DNA of 64,000 nt from NCBI GenBank assembly GCA_940746715.1, contig CALNWN010000002.1:124001-188000 (forward strand). The letters are read 5' to 3'. Below are positions 1-9,871 of this stretch, one piece after another (the stretch's first letter is position 1; each line of letters starts with the position of its first letter). A model generated the notes under the pieces. The model ran no database searches. It saw only the letters and a program-made list of their open reading frames with translations, and was not told where the DNA came from. Both the position numbers and the translations under genes were made by a program. This DNA is from an uncultured Paraburkholderia sp. (GTDB lineage: Bacteria > Pseudomonadota > Gammaproteobacteria > Burkholderiales > Burkholderiaceae).

Positions 1-496
1 GGCGCGCATATGCTGCATGCCGGCGCCGATATTCTGCTGCACGGCAGCCGCTTCGAGCCTTGCGGACTCACGCAACTCTATGCCATGCGTTACGGCACGA
101 TTCCCGTGGCTTCGCGCGTGGGCGGCCGCAGATACGATTGTCGATTACGCGCCGGATCAGGCACGCGACGAAGACTGCGCGACCGGCTTCCTGTTCGATG
201 GAGAAGACGTGCATGACGTCGCGCATGCCGTGGGCCGCACGTTGGCCGCATTCGTGCGGCCGTCGTCGTGGCATGCGTTGCAGCGCAATGCGATGAGCCG
301 CGATTCGAGCTGGGACGTGTCGACGTCGAACTATCTCGCACTCTACGCGGATCTCGTCGATGCACGTCCCGCACTGCGCGACACGCGGGTTCGCAAGACG
401 CATGGCCGTTCGAGAACCGCAGCAGCCGGCGCGCGCCAGGCTCGGCGGGATGAGGCATTCAACGCGGGCGTCGGCGAGATGGTGCTGAGCGCGTAG
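1..496 (+). pseudogene. glgA: Glycogen synthase, C-terminal part, frameshifted
   Basis: This is the 3' end of a GT5-family glycogen synthase, which transfers glucose from ADP-glucose to a growing alpha-1,4-glucan. The window edge cuts the gene. The first 40 residues contain the diagnostic acceptor-loop sequence [20 protein letters not shown] followed by VASRVGG. The frame is lost at about position 125, where LADT would be expected. ADTIVDYA and TGFLFDG then continue in a second frame to a TAG stop at 494. Two missing bases or one extra base near 125 would explain it. The tail after about position 410 is Arg/Ala-rich and unlike GlgA. Identification is confident; whether the shift is genuine decay or a sequence error cannot be told here. 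Confidence 0.8.
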
Positions 497-538
497 CCGC
501 CAGCATGGCGCTACGCAGCGCTCGCGCGCGCTCGTGCC

Positions 539-1684
539 TCAGGACGCGCGCGAGACAAACGCGTCGTCCTTACCGCTGCGCTTGACCTCGTACATTGCCG
601 CGTCGGCGGCAGCCACGAGGCGGCGATAGTCGTCGACGGGATCCGGATAGCTGGCGATGCCAATGCTCGCGCGAACCATGCTCATGCCCATCTGCTCGTC
701 CGTGCGCACCACGCAGCCAATCAGGCGTTGCGCGATGTGACGCAGTTCTTCCTGCGCGGAGAACTGGCGAACGAGCACCGCGAATTCATCGTCGCCTATT
801 CGCGCGACGACGTCGTCTCTGCGCACCGATTCGCGAAAGCGCTTTGAAACCTCGATGAGAAACTCGTCGCCGACGCGGTGGCCGAGCGAATCGTTGACCT
901 GTTTGAAGCCGTCGAGGTCCATATACAGCACGGCGATCTTCCCTGCGCCCGCGTCGCTCGACGCCTGCATGGCTGCCTCCTCCAGCGCGGCCACGAGCTT
1001 GCGCCGATTGGCGAGGCCCGTCATCGGATCGTGCAGCGCGGCGTGCTCGAATTCGTGCGACTGGCCGGCCAGCTGCCGGTTGCGCTTCGCATACATGCCG
1101 AGCGCCGTGATCAGCATGCAGAACAATAGCGCCGCGATTGCGATAAGCATGCGCGAGACGAGCGTGATCCGCTTGCGCATGTCGGCGCTGTGCGCATCGC
1201 GCTGCGCGTGCCAGTAGGACGACGCGCTGCCGAGCAACGCGTCCATTTGCGCGAGCGTGGCGTCGGGCAACAGCACGGACGATGGAATACGCGGCGCGCC
1301 GACGGGACTGGCATTCACCAGCGCGGCGAGCGAGGCGAGGCGCCGCGTCAGTTCGGCGCGCGCCTCGCGGTAGCTGTTCGCCGCGGCGTCGTGCGCGCCC
1401 GGCACTTCGTCCCATACGCCCACCCGCGTGCGCGCCGTCTGCGCGTGCTCGACGGCCTCGAGCACGAGGCCTGCGTATTCCTGTTTGACCTGATCGGAAA
1501 ACACGGTTCTGATCTGCGTGGCCAGATACAACAAGCCGATCAGCAGGCACAGCAGCGACGCCACGGCGACGGTGGCTGAACCGGGGGGCGTGAGCCACCA
1601 GCCGCCTGCGCGCAGGCGGCCCGGGCGCCAGGCGAAGAGCGGCTCAGGGATGCGAGTAGAGGTCTTGCTGGCTTCCGCTGCCAT
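539..1684 (-). CDS. Membrane-anchored diguanylate cyclase (GGDEF)
   Basis: This 381-residue inner-membrane protein probably makes cyclic di-GMP from two GTP. It has transmembrane helices at about residues 37-57 and 176-198 enclosing a roughly 120-residue sensory loop, then a GGDEF domain opening at DPMTGLANRR (219-228). The active-site motif reads GDDEF (297-301), a substitution at the second glycine that many active cyclases tolerate. An RxxD product-inhibition site (R288, D291) sits at the usual spacing before it. DLDGFKQVNDSLGH supplies the metal-binding aspartate. The loop resembles no sensor domain I can name. The gene starts inside the end of the upstream gene (41 bp overlap), so the two are probably co-transcribed. 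It is intact. Confidence 0.88.
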   Translation of the reverse strand: MAAEASKTSTRIPEPLFAWRPGRLRAGGWWLTPPGSATVAVASLLCLLIGLLYLATQIRTVFSDQVKQEYAGLVLEAVEHAQTARTRVGVWDEVPGAHDAAANSYREARAELTRRLASLAALVNASPVGAPRIPSSVLLPDATLAQMDALLGSASSYWHAQRDAHSADMRKRITLVSRMLIAIAALLFCMLITALGMYAKRNRQLAGQSHEFEHAALHDPMTGLANRRKLVAALEEAAMQASSDAGAGKIAVLYMDLDGFKQVNDSLGHRVGDEFLIEVSKRFRESVRRDDVVARIGDDEFAVLVRQFSAQEELRHIAQRLIGCVVRTDEQMGMSMVRASIGIASYPDPVDDYRRLVAAADAAMYEVKRSGKDDAFVSRAS

Positions 1685-2477
1685 GTTGTCGATAGCTCAC
1701 GCGTCGAAAGAACGAACCCATTCGTGCAAAGAGATTGCTTTTCCGCCGCGGGCTCGACGCTGACGCGCGTCGTTCCTGCTGGGCGTATCTCGCTTCGCGT
1801 GCGGGGCGCGCGGATGCGAGCTGCGGCGCCGCTGCTTCGGTAGCGCGAGCGACGGTCGGCACGGCGCGCGGCGAGACGGCCGCTGCCGCCGCTGATCTCG
1901 AGGGTCCGTCGGCGGCATTGTCGGCGAGCACTTCTTCTTCCTCGTTGGGACGTGTGATCTGCCCGGTCCATGTCGACGGCTTGCGGCTCTCGTCAACGGA
2001 AGACGCCGACGGCTGCGCCGGAATCGCCGGCAAGTCGAGCAACGCGATGGTGTCCGCGGGCGTGGTGGGCGCAACGCCGGGCGTTCGCGCCGGCGCGCCG
2101 AGCGCGGACGTCACGAGCGGCGACGTCACCGGGGCTGCCGGCACCGTCGCGGAGGGCGGCGCGACGTCGACATTCATCGCGAGCGGACTGCTCGTTCCTT
2201 CCGACGATTTCGCCAGCACGGCCGCCGTATTGCCAGGCGCGGGCATGCGCAGTGCCTGACGCGCGCGGGCGATGGCCTCCGCGTAGGTCGTCGCTGTTGA
2301 ACCACACGCCATAAGCCACGCGGTGCCGACGACGCCGAACGCAAGCGCGCTCGCCGCCACGCACAGCGCGAGGCGTCCGAAGCGTGGCGTCACGCCCGTT
2401 GCATCGGCAGTTCCGTTATCGAAGTCCACATCGTCGTTGTCCGCGCGAACATGAGGCAAGTCAGGATTATTGTACAT
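1644..2477 (-). CDS. Hypothetical single-pass membrane protein, Ala/Pro/Ser-rich
   Basis: The product has 277 residues and I do not recognise a family. There is one clear hydrophobic segment (about residues 36-58, ending near a cysteine), preceded by an acidic N-terminus. A long low-complexity Ala/Pro/Thr/Ser-rich region follows, with a basic tail (RRKSNLFARMGSFFRRVSYR). The layout suggests a bitopic protein with a flexible domain. A GGAG lies nine bases before the ATG at 2477. The last 41 bp overlap the start of the GGDEF gene downstream, which implies coupling, so a role in that signalling pathway is an inference from position only. Part of the C-terminus could be out of frame, but there is no homologue here to test this. 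Confidence 0.6.
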   Translation of the reverse strand: MYNNPDLPHVRADNDDVDFDNGTADATGVTPRFGRLALCVAASALAFGVVGTAWLMACGSTATTYAEAIARARQALRMPAPGNTAAVLAKSSEGTSSPLAMNVDVAPPSATVPAAPVTSPLVTSALGAPARTPGVAPTTPADTIALLDLPAIPAQPSASSVDESRKPSTWTGQITRPNEEEEVLADNAADGPSRSAAAAAVSPRAVPTVARATEAAAPQLASARPAREARYAQQERRASASSPRRKSNLFARMGSFFRRVSYRQHGSGSQQDLYSHP

Positions 2478-3067
2478 CGTAATACGCTCCGCAATTCTTC
2501 CATCTGACGCTCCATCAGGCCTGGATCACACAATTCGCACGGTCGATGCAAACGCTGCTGGAAGAATGTAACTCTCTCGTCCGATAGCGACAACACGACT
2601 CGCTCTGCTTTAAACGTCTGTTCGGCAGATCGCTTTGAGCCTGGAAAAGCAGGTAAAACGTTCAACGCCGCATGCATATGCGACCAACCTCAGCGCGTTG
2701 ACCCGGGCCGGTCCCCCGCTGCGAAGGCCCGCTACGCGTAGCATTGAAGCCGGCAGCGGGTGCGGGGCCCGTTAACATGCAATAAGCAGGCCTGTTTTGG
2801 CGGATTTTAACTGCTGCGAGGCACGTGCGCTTCAAACATGCGCGCAACGCACGCACGAAAATGGTTGCGCGATCCACTAAATCGAGTGCTTTTCTCGCGG
2901 CCCTGTGCGCGGCAAAAAGCAAGACATGCTGCGCGCGCAAGCGGCGGTTCGCAGTTGCCCGCGCCGTCTGTGAAAGCCAAAAATTGGCGCGTTTCGCCTA
3001 GATTTCGGCACAAAACCGCCATAGCGTAATCGAAACACTTGGCGGCTCGCGCGCCGCCTGCTCCCAC
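2478..3067. other. 590-bp intergenic region with a structured inverted repeat
   Basis: No convincing gene was seen on either strand. The notable element is an imperfect long stem: 2704-2722 pairs with 2753-2771 (CCCCGCTGC against GCAGCGGG at its core). The loop carries the perfect palindrome GCTACGCGTAGC at 2731-2742. This could be a transcript end or a small structured RNA. The rest reads as promoter DNA for the leftward hypothetical/GGDEF pair and trailer DNA for the cupredoxin gene. Confidence 0.4.
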
Positions 3068-3409
3068 TTACTGGACGGTGATAGTCTCTTTCATGTTCGG
3101 ATGAATGCCGCAAAACACGTTGTACACGCCCGGCTTGTCAAACTTGAACTCATAGGTATCGTTCTGATCGAGCGCTGCCGAGCGAAACATGCCCGCATCG
3201 TTGACGACCGTATGCGGCTCGCCGTCGAGATTTTTCCACGTTACGGTCGTTCCGGCCTTGATCGTGAGGGCCATCGGCGAAAACATGAAGTTCTTGATGA
3301 CCACCTGGCCGGGCGTCTCGGCCCACGCGGACAGCACCCCGGCGCCCGCGACGAACGCGGCGCCGACAATAAGTCCCATCCATCCACGGCGAGGGAAATT
3401 GTTTGGCAT
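3068..3409 (-). CDS. Cupredoxin (type I copper, plastocyanin/amicyanin-like), periplasmic
   Basis: This 113-residue exported blue-copper protein probably serves as a small electron carrier. It has a signal peptide (hydrophobic residues 11-28, cleavage near SAWAET) and the sequence TWKNLDGEPHTV with the first copper ligand His66. The C-terminal loop places Cys100, His103 and Met106 (VFCGIHPNM) in the type I spacing. A GGAG precedes the ATG at 3409. The gene lies 29 bp downstream of a Tat-exported phosphoesterase gene on the same strand, so the two are likely one operon and both act in the periplasm. It is intact, although its partner is frameshifted. Confidence 0.88.
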   Translation of the reverse strand: MPNNFPRRGWMGLIVGAAFVAGAGVLSAWAETPGQVVIKNFMFSPMALTIKAGTTVTWKNLDGEPHTVVNDAGMFRSAALDQNDTYEFKFDKPGVYNVFCGIHPNMKETITVQ

Positions 3410-3438
3410 GACTGATCTCCATAAAGTGGGTCTGGCTG

Positions 3439-4382
3439 CTACGACACCAGCGTCGCGTCGGCGAGCGTTGCCCCGAGCGGATGACGCGCGATTGTGACGC
3501 TCGTCACGCCGAGCATCTTCGGAAGCTGAGCGCTTGCAACCGTCATCGGGCCGGGGCCCGGACCCTGGCCTGCGGCCGGCTGCGGATAGGCAGTGGAACG
3601 GGCGGTGTGAAAGGTGACGTTGCCCTCCACTTTCGAAACGATCTGATGGATATGGCCGTTCAACACGGTGACCGAACCGAAGCGTTTCAGATAGCTCATC
3701 GCCTCGCCTGCGTCGCCGGTGCCCCAGCCCCATGGCTCGTAGATCGTCCACATCGGCATGTGCGCGAAAACCACGATCGGCGTGCTCGATGAGCGCGCCT
3801 TGAGGTCGTTTTCGAGCCATTTCAATTGTTCGTCGCCTAAACTGCCGAGCCCGTTCGGCTTGAAGTGCATTACGTTGACGAGACCGACGAAGTGCACACC
3901 GTCATGGTCGAAGCTGTAATAGCCCTTGTTATCCGACGCCTGACCGAAGCGGCTGAAGTACTCGGTGCCGGGGCCGTCGGTTACGTCGTGCTCGCCGGGG
4001 ACGGTATGCAGTTCCGTGACCGGAAGTCCGGACAGCAATTGCGCGGGCGAGATCGAACTCGGCCGCCTTCGAAAGATGCGTGATGTCGCCGGTATGAATG
4101 GCGAGCGCGGGCTTGACCGGCATTGCGTTGACGAACTCGATGGTCTGGCTTCAGCGTGCCGGCAACGTCGGGGTTGGCTTCCTTGTTGAAGCCGATATGC
4201 GTGTCGCTGATCTGAAGAAAGAGCGGCACGCCGGCCGTCGCGGTGGGTTTGCCGTCGGCGGCGAGCGCGAGTTGCATCGGCGTGAGAACGCCGCCCGCGA
4301 GCACGAAGAGCGTGCCCGCGCCGCCGAACGCGAGGCATTTCAGTGCGCCGCGGCGCGACGGATCGAAGGAATGTGACGACAT
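3439..4382 (-). pseudogene. Tat-exported calcineurin-like metallophosphoesterase, two frameshifts
   Basis: The product is a periplasmic phosphoesterase of the calcineurin/CpdA fold. The N-terminus from ATG 4382 (GAGG five bases before it) has a twin-arginine motif (SRRGALK) and a hydrophobic stretch. The metal-binding motifs appear in order: QISDTHIG, HTGDITH, GEHDVT (usually GNHD), VFAHMP and LNGHIHQ. They fall in three frames. A shift at about 4157 separates GTLK from TIEFVNA, and a second at about 4045 separates EFDLA from AQLLSGLP. A single extra C explains each. The restored length is near 313 residues, normal for the family. The substrate is unknown. Confidence 0.8.
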
Positions 4383-4568
4383 GTTGGCCTCACGATAACG
4401 GGCCACCGACAGAGCGCCGGCTTATCCAGCGTTCTTCGGGCCCGGTTCGTCAGGCATGACTGCGGCCGCGCGGAATTTATTCCCGGCGGCCAAAAAAGAT
4501 TGTTCGCTGTGAGGCCAACCTGCCTGGCCCGCATCGGATAAACGATGCAAGCCAGGCTGTCGGATTGC

Positions 4569-6737
4569 TTACTGCGCCTGAGCCTTCTGCCGCAGCGCGC
4601 CTTGATAGCGGATCGTCGGACGCAGCGACTGCGTGCTCGGCGCCGGCGCCTTCAGCAACTGACGGGCAACCATCGCATTGCCCGAACTGAGCGAGCCGAT
4701 GCCCGTCTCACGCGACGGGTCCGCGAGACCGTGCGCAACGAGCAGTTTCGCTTCGAGCTGCAAGCTCGTCAGCAGCACCGGATCTTTCAGTGCGCTGCTT
4801 TGTGCCAGCAACTGGCTCCACGCGTTGTTGCTGTAGTTCGTCACGTAATAGTCGAGGCCGCTCGGATCGGCGAGCACCGCAGAACAGCCGTTCAGCCGCA
4901 CCTGCGTTTGCAGGTCCTTCATCGCGGCCGTCTTGCGCGAAGTCAGTCCGTCGCCATAAGCGAGCGTCAACGGAATGGTCCACTGCGTCCCCGGGTATTG
5001 ATTCTGATTCGGGAACGGCTGCTGTTTCAGCGTCACGATGGTCTGATTCGTCGTCAGGTCGCACTGGGTGTCGAGCGAAATGAGCGGTACGCCGGTTTGC
5101 CGCACGAAGCTGTCGCCGATCGCGACCATCGGCTCGCCACTCGCCTTGCTGAGCTCGTCCCACAGACGCTTGGGTGTCACGTTGCCGAGCGAATAGTCGG
5201 CCAGATACTGCTGCAGCCCCTTGCGTATCGTGTCCTCGCCGAGATAGTTCTCGAGCATCTTCAGCACGTGGCCGCCCTTGTCATACGTGAAGGCACTCGC
5301 GCTCAGCACGAAGTCGTTGGACGCCCAGCCGTTGAAGTTCGGCTGCACGGGGAACGAGGTGGACTTCAGATCCGCGTTGATGACCGCGTACTTGTTCTTC
5401 ACCTGGTCGACCCAGCTGAAGCGGTCCGGGAAAAAGCGAACCTTCGTCTTGTTCTCGAAGAACGTGGCAAACGATTCGTTTAGCCAAACGTCGTCCCACC
5501 AGTCGAGCGTGACAAGATCGCCGAACCATTGATGCGCCGCTTCATGTGTGAGCACGCTCACGCCATAGTCGGACATGCTCGTGCCCGGCGCCGGCAGGAT
5601 GTCGTCGGCGAATTCGAGAATGGCGCCCCAGTTCTCCATGCCGCCGAAGTTCAGGTCCTTCTGTTCCTTGAACGCGTCGTTGGCGGCGACCGTGTCGAAC
5701 TTCGTGAGCGGCAACGGGATGCCGGTGTAGCGATAGTAGTAGTCGAGCGCCTGCTTGGTCTGCTGCATCGCGGGCCTGGCCCAGTCGCGCATGCCGGGCG
5801 GCGTGAAGATACGCAGGTGCAAGCCTTTGCCGTCGGGCAGCGGACTCGTGAAGTCGTCTTCGAGAATATCGAACTGACCGCCGCCGAAGAACAGCAGATA
5901 CGAAGGCATGGGCGGCGTCTTTTCGAACGACACCAGCTTGTAGCCGCTATCCACATTCACGGCGGGCTTTTCTGCCGCGTTCGACACGACGTTCCAGTTC
6001 TGCGGCACTTCCGCGCTCACCTCATAGGTGGGGCGGAATGCCGGCTCGTCCCAGCCGGGGAACCATTGGCGCGCGAGATTCGACTCGCCTTGCGTGAGGA
6101 TCGCGCCGCTCGTCGTACCGTCGGTCGCCTTCAGATCGACGCGGAACACGCCCTCGGCGGCCGAGCAGCCCGGATACGGATCGTTGCCGCAACTGCCGCC
6201 CGTTTTTGTCGCCGGGTCGTCATAGCTCTTGAAGTTGATGATGCCGGTCCACTCCATATGCAGCGAGTAGTTGCCCGCGGCAATCTGCCCGCTGACGGGC
6301 CGCAACTGGTAAAAGTCGCCGTCGTCCTGCGGGGTCGCGATCAGCGCGATGTTGCCCGGCTGAAGCGTGATGGTGCCGTTGGTGAACTTGATGCGATGTC
6401 CGGCGATGGTGATCGCGGTGACCGCCTTCTGCACCTTGATCTGGACGTCGGCGCGGCCGTCGAAGAACGACAGCGCCGGATTGGGCCTGAACCACAGCCT
6501 GTAGTTGATCGGCGTGACGGTGTTCGGCAATTCGACCGGCTGCACGGTCTTGTCGATCGACGTGTCCGCGAGCACCGCGCTGTCGGGCGGCACCAATGCC
6601 ACCTCGGAAGCGCTTGCTGGAGCTTGCGCGGATTTGCTCGTCAACGAAGCCGAGCCGTCTCCTCCACCGCAGCCCGCCATGGCCATTATTGCGGCTAGCG
6701 CCAGGCACTGTATCTGCAATCGGAAATTTATACGCAT
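4569..6737 (-). CDS. M1-family zinc aminopeptidase, lipoprotein
   Basis: This 722-residue gluzincin is predicted to cleave N-terminal residues from peptides in the periplasm. A lipoprotein signal with lipobox MAGC puts the modified cysteine at residue 23. The exopeptidase motif GGMENWG lies at about 365-371. The zinc site HEAAH (398-402) is followed 18 residues later by the third ligand, the glutamate of WLNE (421). The N-terminal beta-domain and C-terminal helical part are both present, and the length is normal. No second gene follows closely on this strand. Its promoter lies in an unusually AT-rich gap with palindromes (6738-7298). The gene is intact. Confidence 0.92.
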   Translation of the reverse strand: MRINFRLQIQCLALAAIMAMAGCGGGDGSASLTSKSAQAPASASEVALVPPDSAVLADTSIDKTVQPVELPNTVTPINYRLWFRPNPALSFFDGRADVQIKVQKAVTAITIAGHRIKFTNGTITLQPGNIALIATPQDDGDFYQLRPVSGQIAAGNYSLHMEWTGIINFKSYDDPATKTGGSCGNDPYPGCSAAEGVFRVDLKATDGTTSGAILTQGESNLARQWFPGWDEPAFRPTYEVSAEVPQNWNVVSNAAEKPAVNVDSGYKLVSFEKTPPMPSYLLFFGGGQFDILEDDFTSPLPDGKGLHLRIFTPPGMRDWARPAMQQTKQALDYYYRYTGIPLPLTKFDTVAANDAFKEQKDLNFGGMENWGAILEFADDILPAPGTSMSDYGVSVLTHEAAHQWFGDLVTLDWWDDVWLNESFATFFENKTKVRFFPDRFSWVDQVKNKYAVINADLKSTSFPVQPNFNGWASNDFVLSASAFTYDKGGHVLKMLENYLGEDTIRKGLQQYLADYSLGNVTPKRLWDELSKASGEPMVAIGDSFVRQTGVPLISLDTQCDLTTNQTIVTLKQQPFPNQNQYPGTQWTIPLTLAYGDGLTSRKTAAMKDLQTQVRLNGCSAVLADPSGLDYYVTNYSNNAWSQLLAQSSALKDPVLLTSLQLEAKLLVAHGLADPSRETGIGSLSSGNAMVARQLLKAPAPSTQSLRPTIRYQGALRQKAQAQ

Positions 6738-7298
6738 TTTAATCCTCGACTGACAATATCGGTATAAAGAAAAGTGCGTTGAGTCACTTCAGCCGTGATT
6801 CTATTTTTTCAACAAAAAAGGTCTCCCGCACTAGCACCGAATTGCTAGCGAGAATAATCGGACGTGTTATATACTCAGCACTAAGAGCTGATTTTTAAAA
6901 AAGCGAAACTTCCTTATTACAAAACTTTCAATATTCAGAAACGACGATCGATGCCGCCCTATGGATTGACGGCCAGCGGTGTCCAGCGTGGCTCTTCGGG
7001 TAACCCGATAAACCGTTGATCAGTTTGGACGACAGTGCGTAGCCTAGTTTGGCAAACGTTATCGTGTCAACTTCCTTTCACAAACTTTCCTGATTTCTAT
7101 GCAATGCGAATGCCCTCAGTAATTAACCTGGGTTAATACTCTAAATATCGGTTTTTCCAAGCCGCACTACGAAAAATTTTTTATTTTTTGAGTGCACGAT
7201 GTGATAAGGCGGAAAACGGCCAGCCGACGGAATATCGGCGCCTTTTGTGTACTAGCTGTTGAGTTCAGCGAGAAATCGCGCAAGACCCGGCTGCACGA
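6738..7298. promoter_or_regulatory. AT-rich intergenic island with two palindromes
   Basis: No gene was seen. This 560-bp stretch is visibly far richer in A and T than its surroundings, with many A and T runs near 6880-6910 and 7165-7190. It holds two perfect inverted repeats of operator type: TCGGGT-A-ACCCGA at 6996-7008 and ATTAACC-TG-GGTTAAT at 7122-7137. A third, weaker one is CTAGC-N8-GCTAG near 6831-6848. It must contain the promoter of the leftward M1 peptidase gene. Confidence 0.5.
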
Positions 7299-8309
7299 TC
7301 AGGTGCGCAGCGGTCTGAAGAAGCTGCGGATCTCGGCCGCGAGCAGATCCGGCTTCTCCATGGCGGCAAAGTGGCCGCCGCCCGGCATGTCGTTCCACTG
7401 CACAACGTTGAAGGTTCGTTCGAGCCAACTGCGCGGCGGACGACTGATCTCCTTCGGAAAGCGCGCAAAACCGACGGGCGCCGACACGCGCGAGCCTTGC
7501 GTAAAACGCATCGGCTGAAGACGGTTCTCCCAGTACATCTGCATGGCGGGTGCGATGGTCTGCGTGTACCAGTAGAGCGAGATGTTGGTGAGCAGCTCGT
7601 CCTTCGAAAACACGCGCTCGACATCGCCTTCGCAATCGCTCCATGCGCGGAATTTTTCGGCGATCCAGGCGGCCAGTCCCACAGGCGAATCGCTCAGCGA
7701 AGCCGCGAGCGTCAGCGGCTTCGTCGCGTGCATATGCGCGTAGCCGCCCTCGAGCGCGGCCCACTCGTTCCTGTCGCGCAAGAAGCCCTCTTCTACAGGC
7801 GTCAACGTTTGCTGCGCGGCGCCGGTTGCCGGCTCGTAGCTGCCTGGCAGGAAGTTCAGGTGAATGCCGTCGACCACCCGCGGATGCCGTGCCGCAAGCG
7901 CAATCGATACGCCTGCGCCGAGGTCGCCGCCTTGCGCGCCGAAGCGCCGGTAACCGAGGCCGTTCATCAGCGACACCCACAACTCGGCGACCTGGAACGC
8001 GGACATGCCGGGCCGCGCGGGCGCTTGCGAGAACGCGAAACCGGGCAGCGAAGGCACGACCACATCGAATGAATCCGCAGCATCGCCACCGAACGCCGCG
8101 GGATTGCAAAGCCGCTCGAGCAGCGCCTCGAACTCGAGAAACGAGCCCGGCCAGCCATGGGTGAAGACTAGCGGATAAGGCGCGGGACCCACACCGCGCC
8201 GATGCACGACATGCACGCGCTGCCCTTCGACATCGGCGATGAATTGCGGCAGCCGGTTCAGGCGCTGTTCCGCCGCGCGCCAGTATAATCGTGGGTATGA
8301 ACCCGTCAT
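7299..8309 (-). pseudogene. Epoxide hydrolase (EHN family), 5'-truncated
   Basis: This is an alpha/beta hydrolase of the microsomal epoxide-hydrolase type, which adds water to epoxides. The end of the N-terminal EHN lid domain is recognisable in WRAAEQRLNRLPQF. It is followed by FTHGWPGSFLEF (oxyanion hole), GGDLGAGVS around the nucleophile Asp, and the catalytic His region in MPGGGHFAAME. Family members carry about 70-90 residues before WRAAE. Here homology stops at about position 8282 and unrelated DNA follows, so the ATG at 8309 is not an original start. The gene abuts an alkB remnant on the other strand. I read this as a deletion joint. Confidence 0.78.
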
Positions 8310-8344
8310 TTCCCGGCGGGCGGAATCCCGCCCGCTGTTCGATC

Positions 8345-8464
8345 ATGGCATCCCAGCAAGGCTTGTTTGCGCCAGAGCCGGTCACGCTCTTTAGCGACAA
8401 GGAAGGCGGCATCCGTTATCTGCCCGAATCCGTTCCGCTTGCGCGCGCAGAACAGTGGTTCGGC
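8345..8464 (+). pseudogene. AlkB-like 2-oxoglutarate dioxygenase, N-terminal fragment
   Basis: About 40 residues from ATG 8345 resemble the start of AlkB-type DNA dealkylation dioxygenases: LF...PVTLF, then EGGIRYLP, then AEQWFGEAL, matching the usual LF..DEGGI.Y.P.F and a short helix. Everything after residue 40, including the HxD...H iron site and the 2OG arginines, is absent. The frame runs directly into an MFS transporter. A TATAAT at 8284-8289 lies upstream, but the expected -35 position falls in epoxide-hydrolase sequence. The identification rests on a short segment and is therefore moderate. Confidence 0.55.
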
Positions 8465-9776
8465 GAGGCGCTCGTGTTCGGCAAGCTCGCCGATCTGTAT
8501 GGCCGCAAGCCGGTCATGCTGGCCGGCATCGCGATCTTTCTCGTCGGCTCCGTGCTGGCGGGCTTCGCGTGGTCGATGCCGGCCATGATCGCGTTCCGGC
8601 TGATTCAGGGCGTCGGCGCAGGCGCGATCCAGCCGGTCACGCTGACCATCGTCGCGGACCTGTATCCGGCGCGCGAACGCGGCAAGGTGCAAGGCTATCT
8701 CGCGAGCGTGTGGGCGATTGCCGCGGTGGTCGGGCCGATGGTCGGCGGCTTCATCATCCGCAACATGTCGTGGGCGTGGATCTTCTGGATGAATGTGCCG
8801 ATCGGCCTCGCATCGGCAGTCGGCTTTATTGCGTTCCTGCGCGAATTGGAGCGGTACGCGCGCCCTTCCATCGACTTCGCGGGCGCAGCGCTCTTCATGG
8901 CTGCCATCGCCGCACTGATGACCGGGCTCACCTGCGCGGGCGACGACGACCTCGCGCATGCATCCATGGCCGGCGGCGCATTCGTCGTGTGTCTCGCGCT
9001 GTTCGTGCTGCAGGAGCGCCGGGCGAAAGAACCGATGATCTCCGTTCGCGCTGTGGAGCCGCCGCCCCATTGCCGCGTGCAACGGCGCGACTGTGCTGTC
9101 CGGCATGATCCTGATGGGCTCGACCACGTTCCTGCCGATGTACGTGCAAGGCGTGCTGAACCGCTCGCCGGTGATAGCGGGCCTCGCGCTCACGATGATG
9201 ATGGTCGGCTGGCCGGCCGGCGCGACGCTCGCCGCGAAGTCGTTTCACCGTATCGGCTTGCGGCGCATGCTGATAGGCGGCAGTACGTTCATTCCCGTGG
9301 GCGCCGTGCTGCTGTTTCTCGCGCCTGGCGGCTCGCCGGTCGTCGCCGGGCTGGGCTCACTAGTGATGGGCTTCGGCATGGGCATTTCCAGCGTCAGCTG
9401 CCTCATGCTGATTCAGGAAATCGTCAAGATAGACGAGCGCGGCAGCGCCACGGCGTCGAACCTGTTTTCGCGCAACCTCGGCAGCACACTCGGCGCCACC
9501 CTGTTCGGTGCGGTGCTCAATTTCGGTCTGAGTCATTCGCGAGGCAGCACCGTGGTCACGTCCGATCAACTGAAAAGCCTGCTGCAAAACCAGGCCGCGA
9601 GCCTCGGCGGCGACGACGCCATCCGCACGGTGCTGCATCAATCGCTGCACCTCACCTTCATGTCGATCTTTGCGATTGCGATTTTCGTGGTCCTGCTGCT
9701 CACGCTCGTGCCGGCAATTACCATCGGGGCGGAAAAGAAGATGCCGCTCGAGGCGCTGTCGCCGCTGGAAGACTGA
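8465..9776 (+). pseudogene. MFS drug-efflux transporter (DHA2/EmrB type), headless and frameshifted
   Basis: This was a 14-helix proton antiporter. The first recognisable residues are FGKLADLYGRKP, which is MFS motif A after the second helix, so about 60-70 N-terminal residues with the first two helices are missing. The frame is fused to the AlkB fragment. GVGAGAIQPVTL and VGPMVGGF (motif C region) are present. A frameshift at about 9050, just after EPMISV, moves the rest (LWSRRPIAACNG, then MYVQGVLNRSPVIAGLAL) one frame over to the TGA at 9776. A four-base sequence close to GTTCGGC occurs on both sides of the fusion, so short homology may have guided the joint. The protein is very unlikely to work. 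Confidence 0.8.
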
Positions 9777-9871
9777 GGCGCTGAGGCCGCTGGGCCAGTG
9801 AACCACTCAAGACGGGCCGTGGCGAACACGCTGCCGTGCTCGCGCAGCGCGCGCCCGGCGCTTCCGCGCGG

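Noticed and set aside
5529..6698. Long open frame (389 codons) on the plus strand inside the M1 peptidase gene
   Set aside because: Arg/His-rich composition and mirror image of a well-supported gene; a GC-rich shadow frame.
7252..8412. Possible N-terminal extension of the epoxide hydrolase in a longer overlapping frame
   Set aside because: That frame is Arg/Ala-rich with no EHN-domain character; the real frame ends at about 8282.
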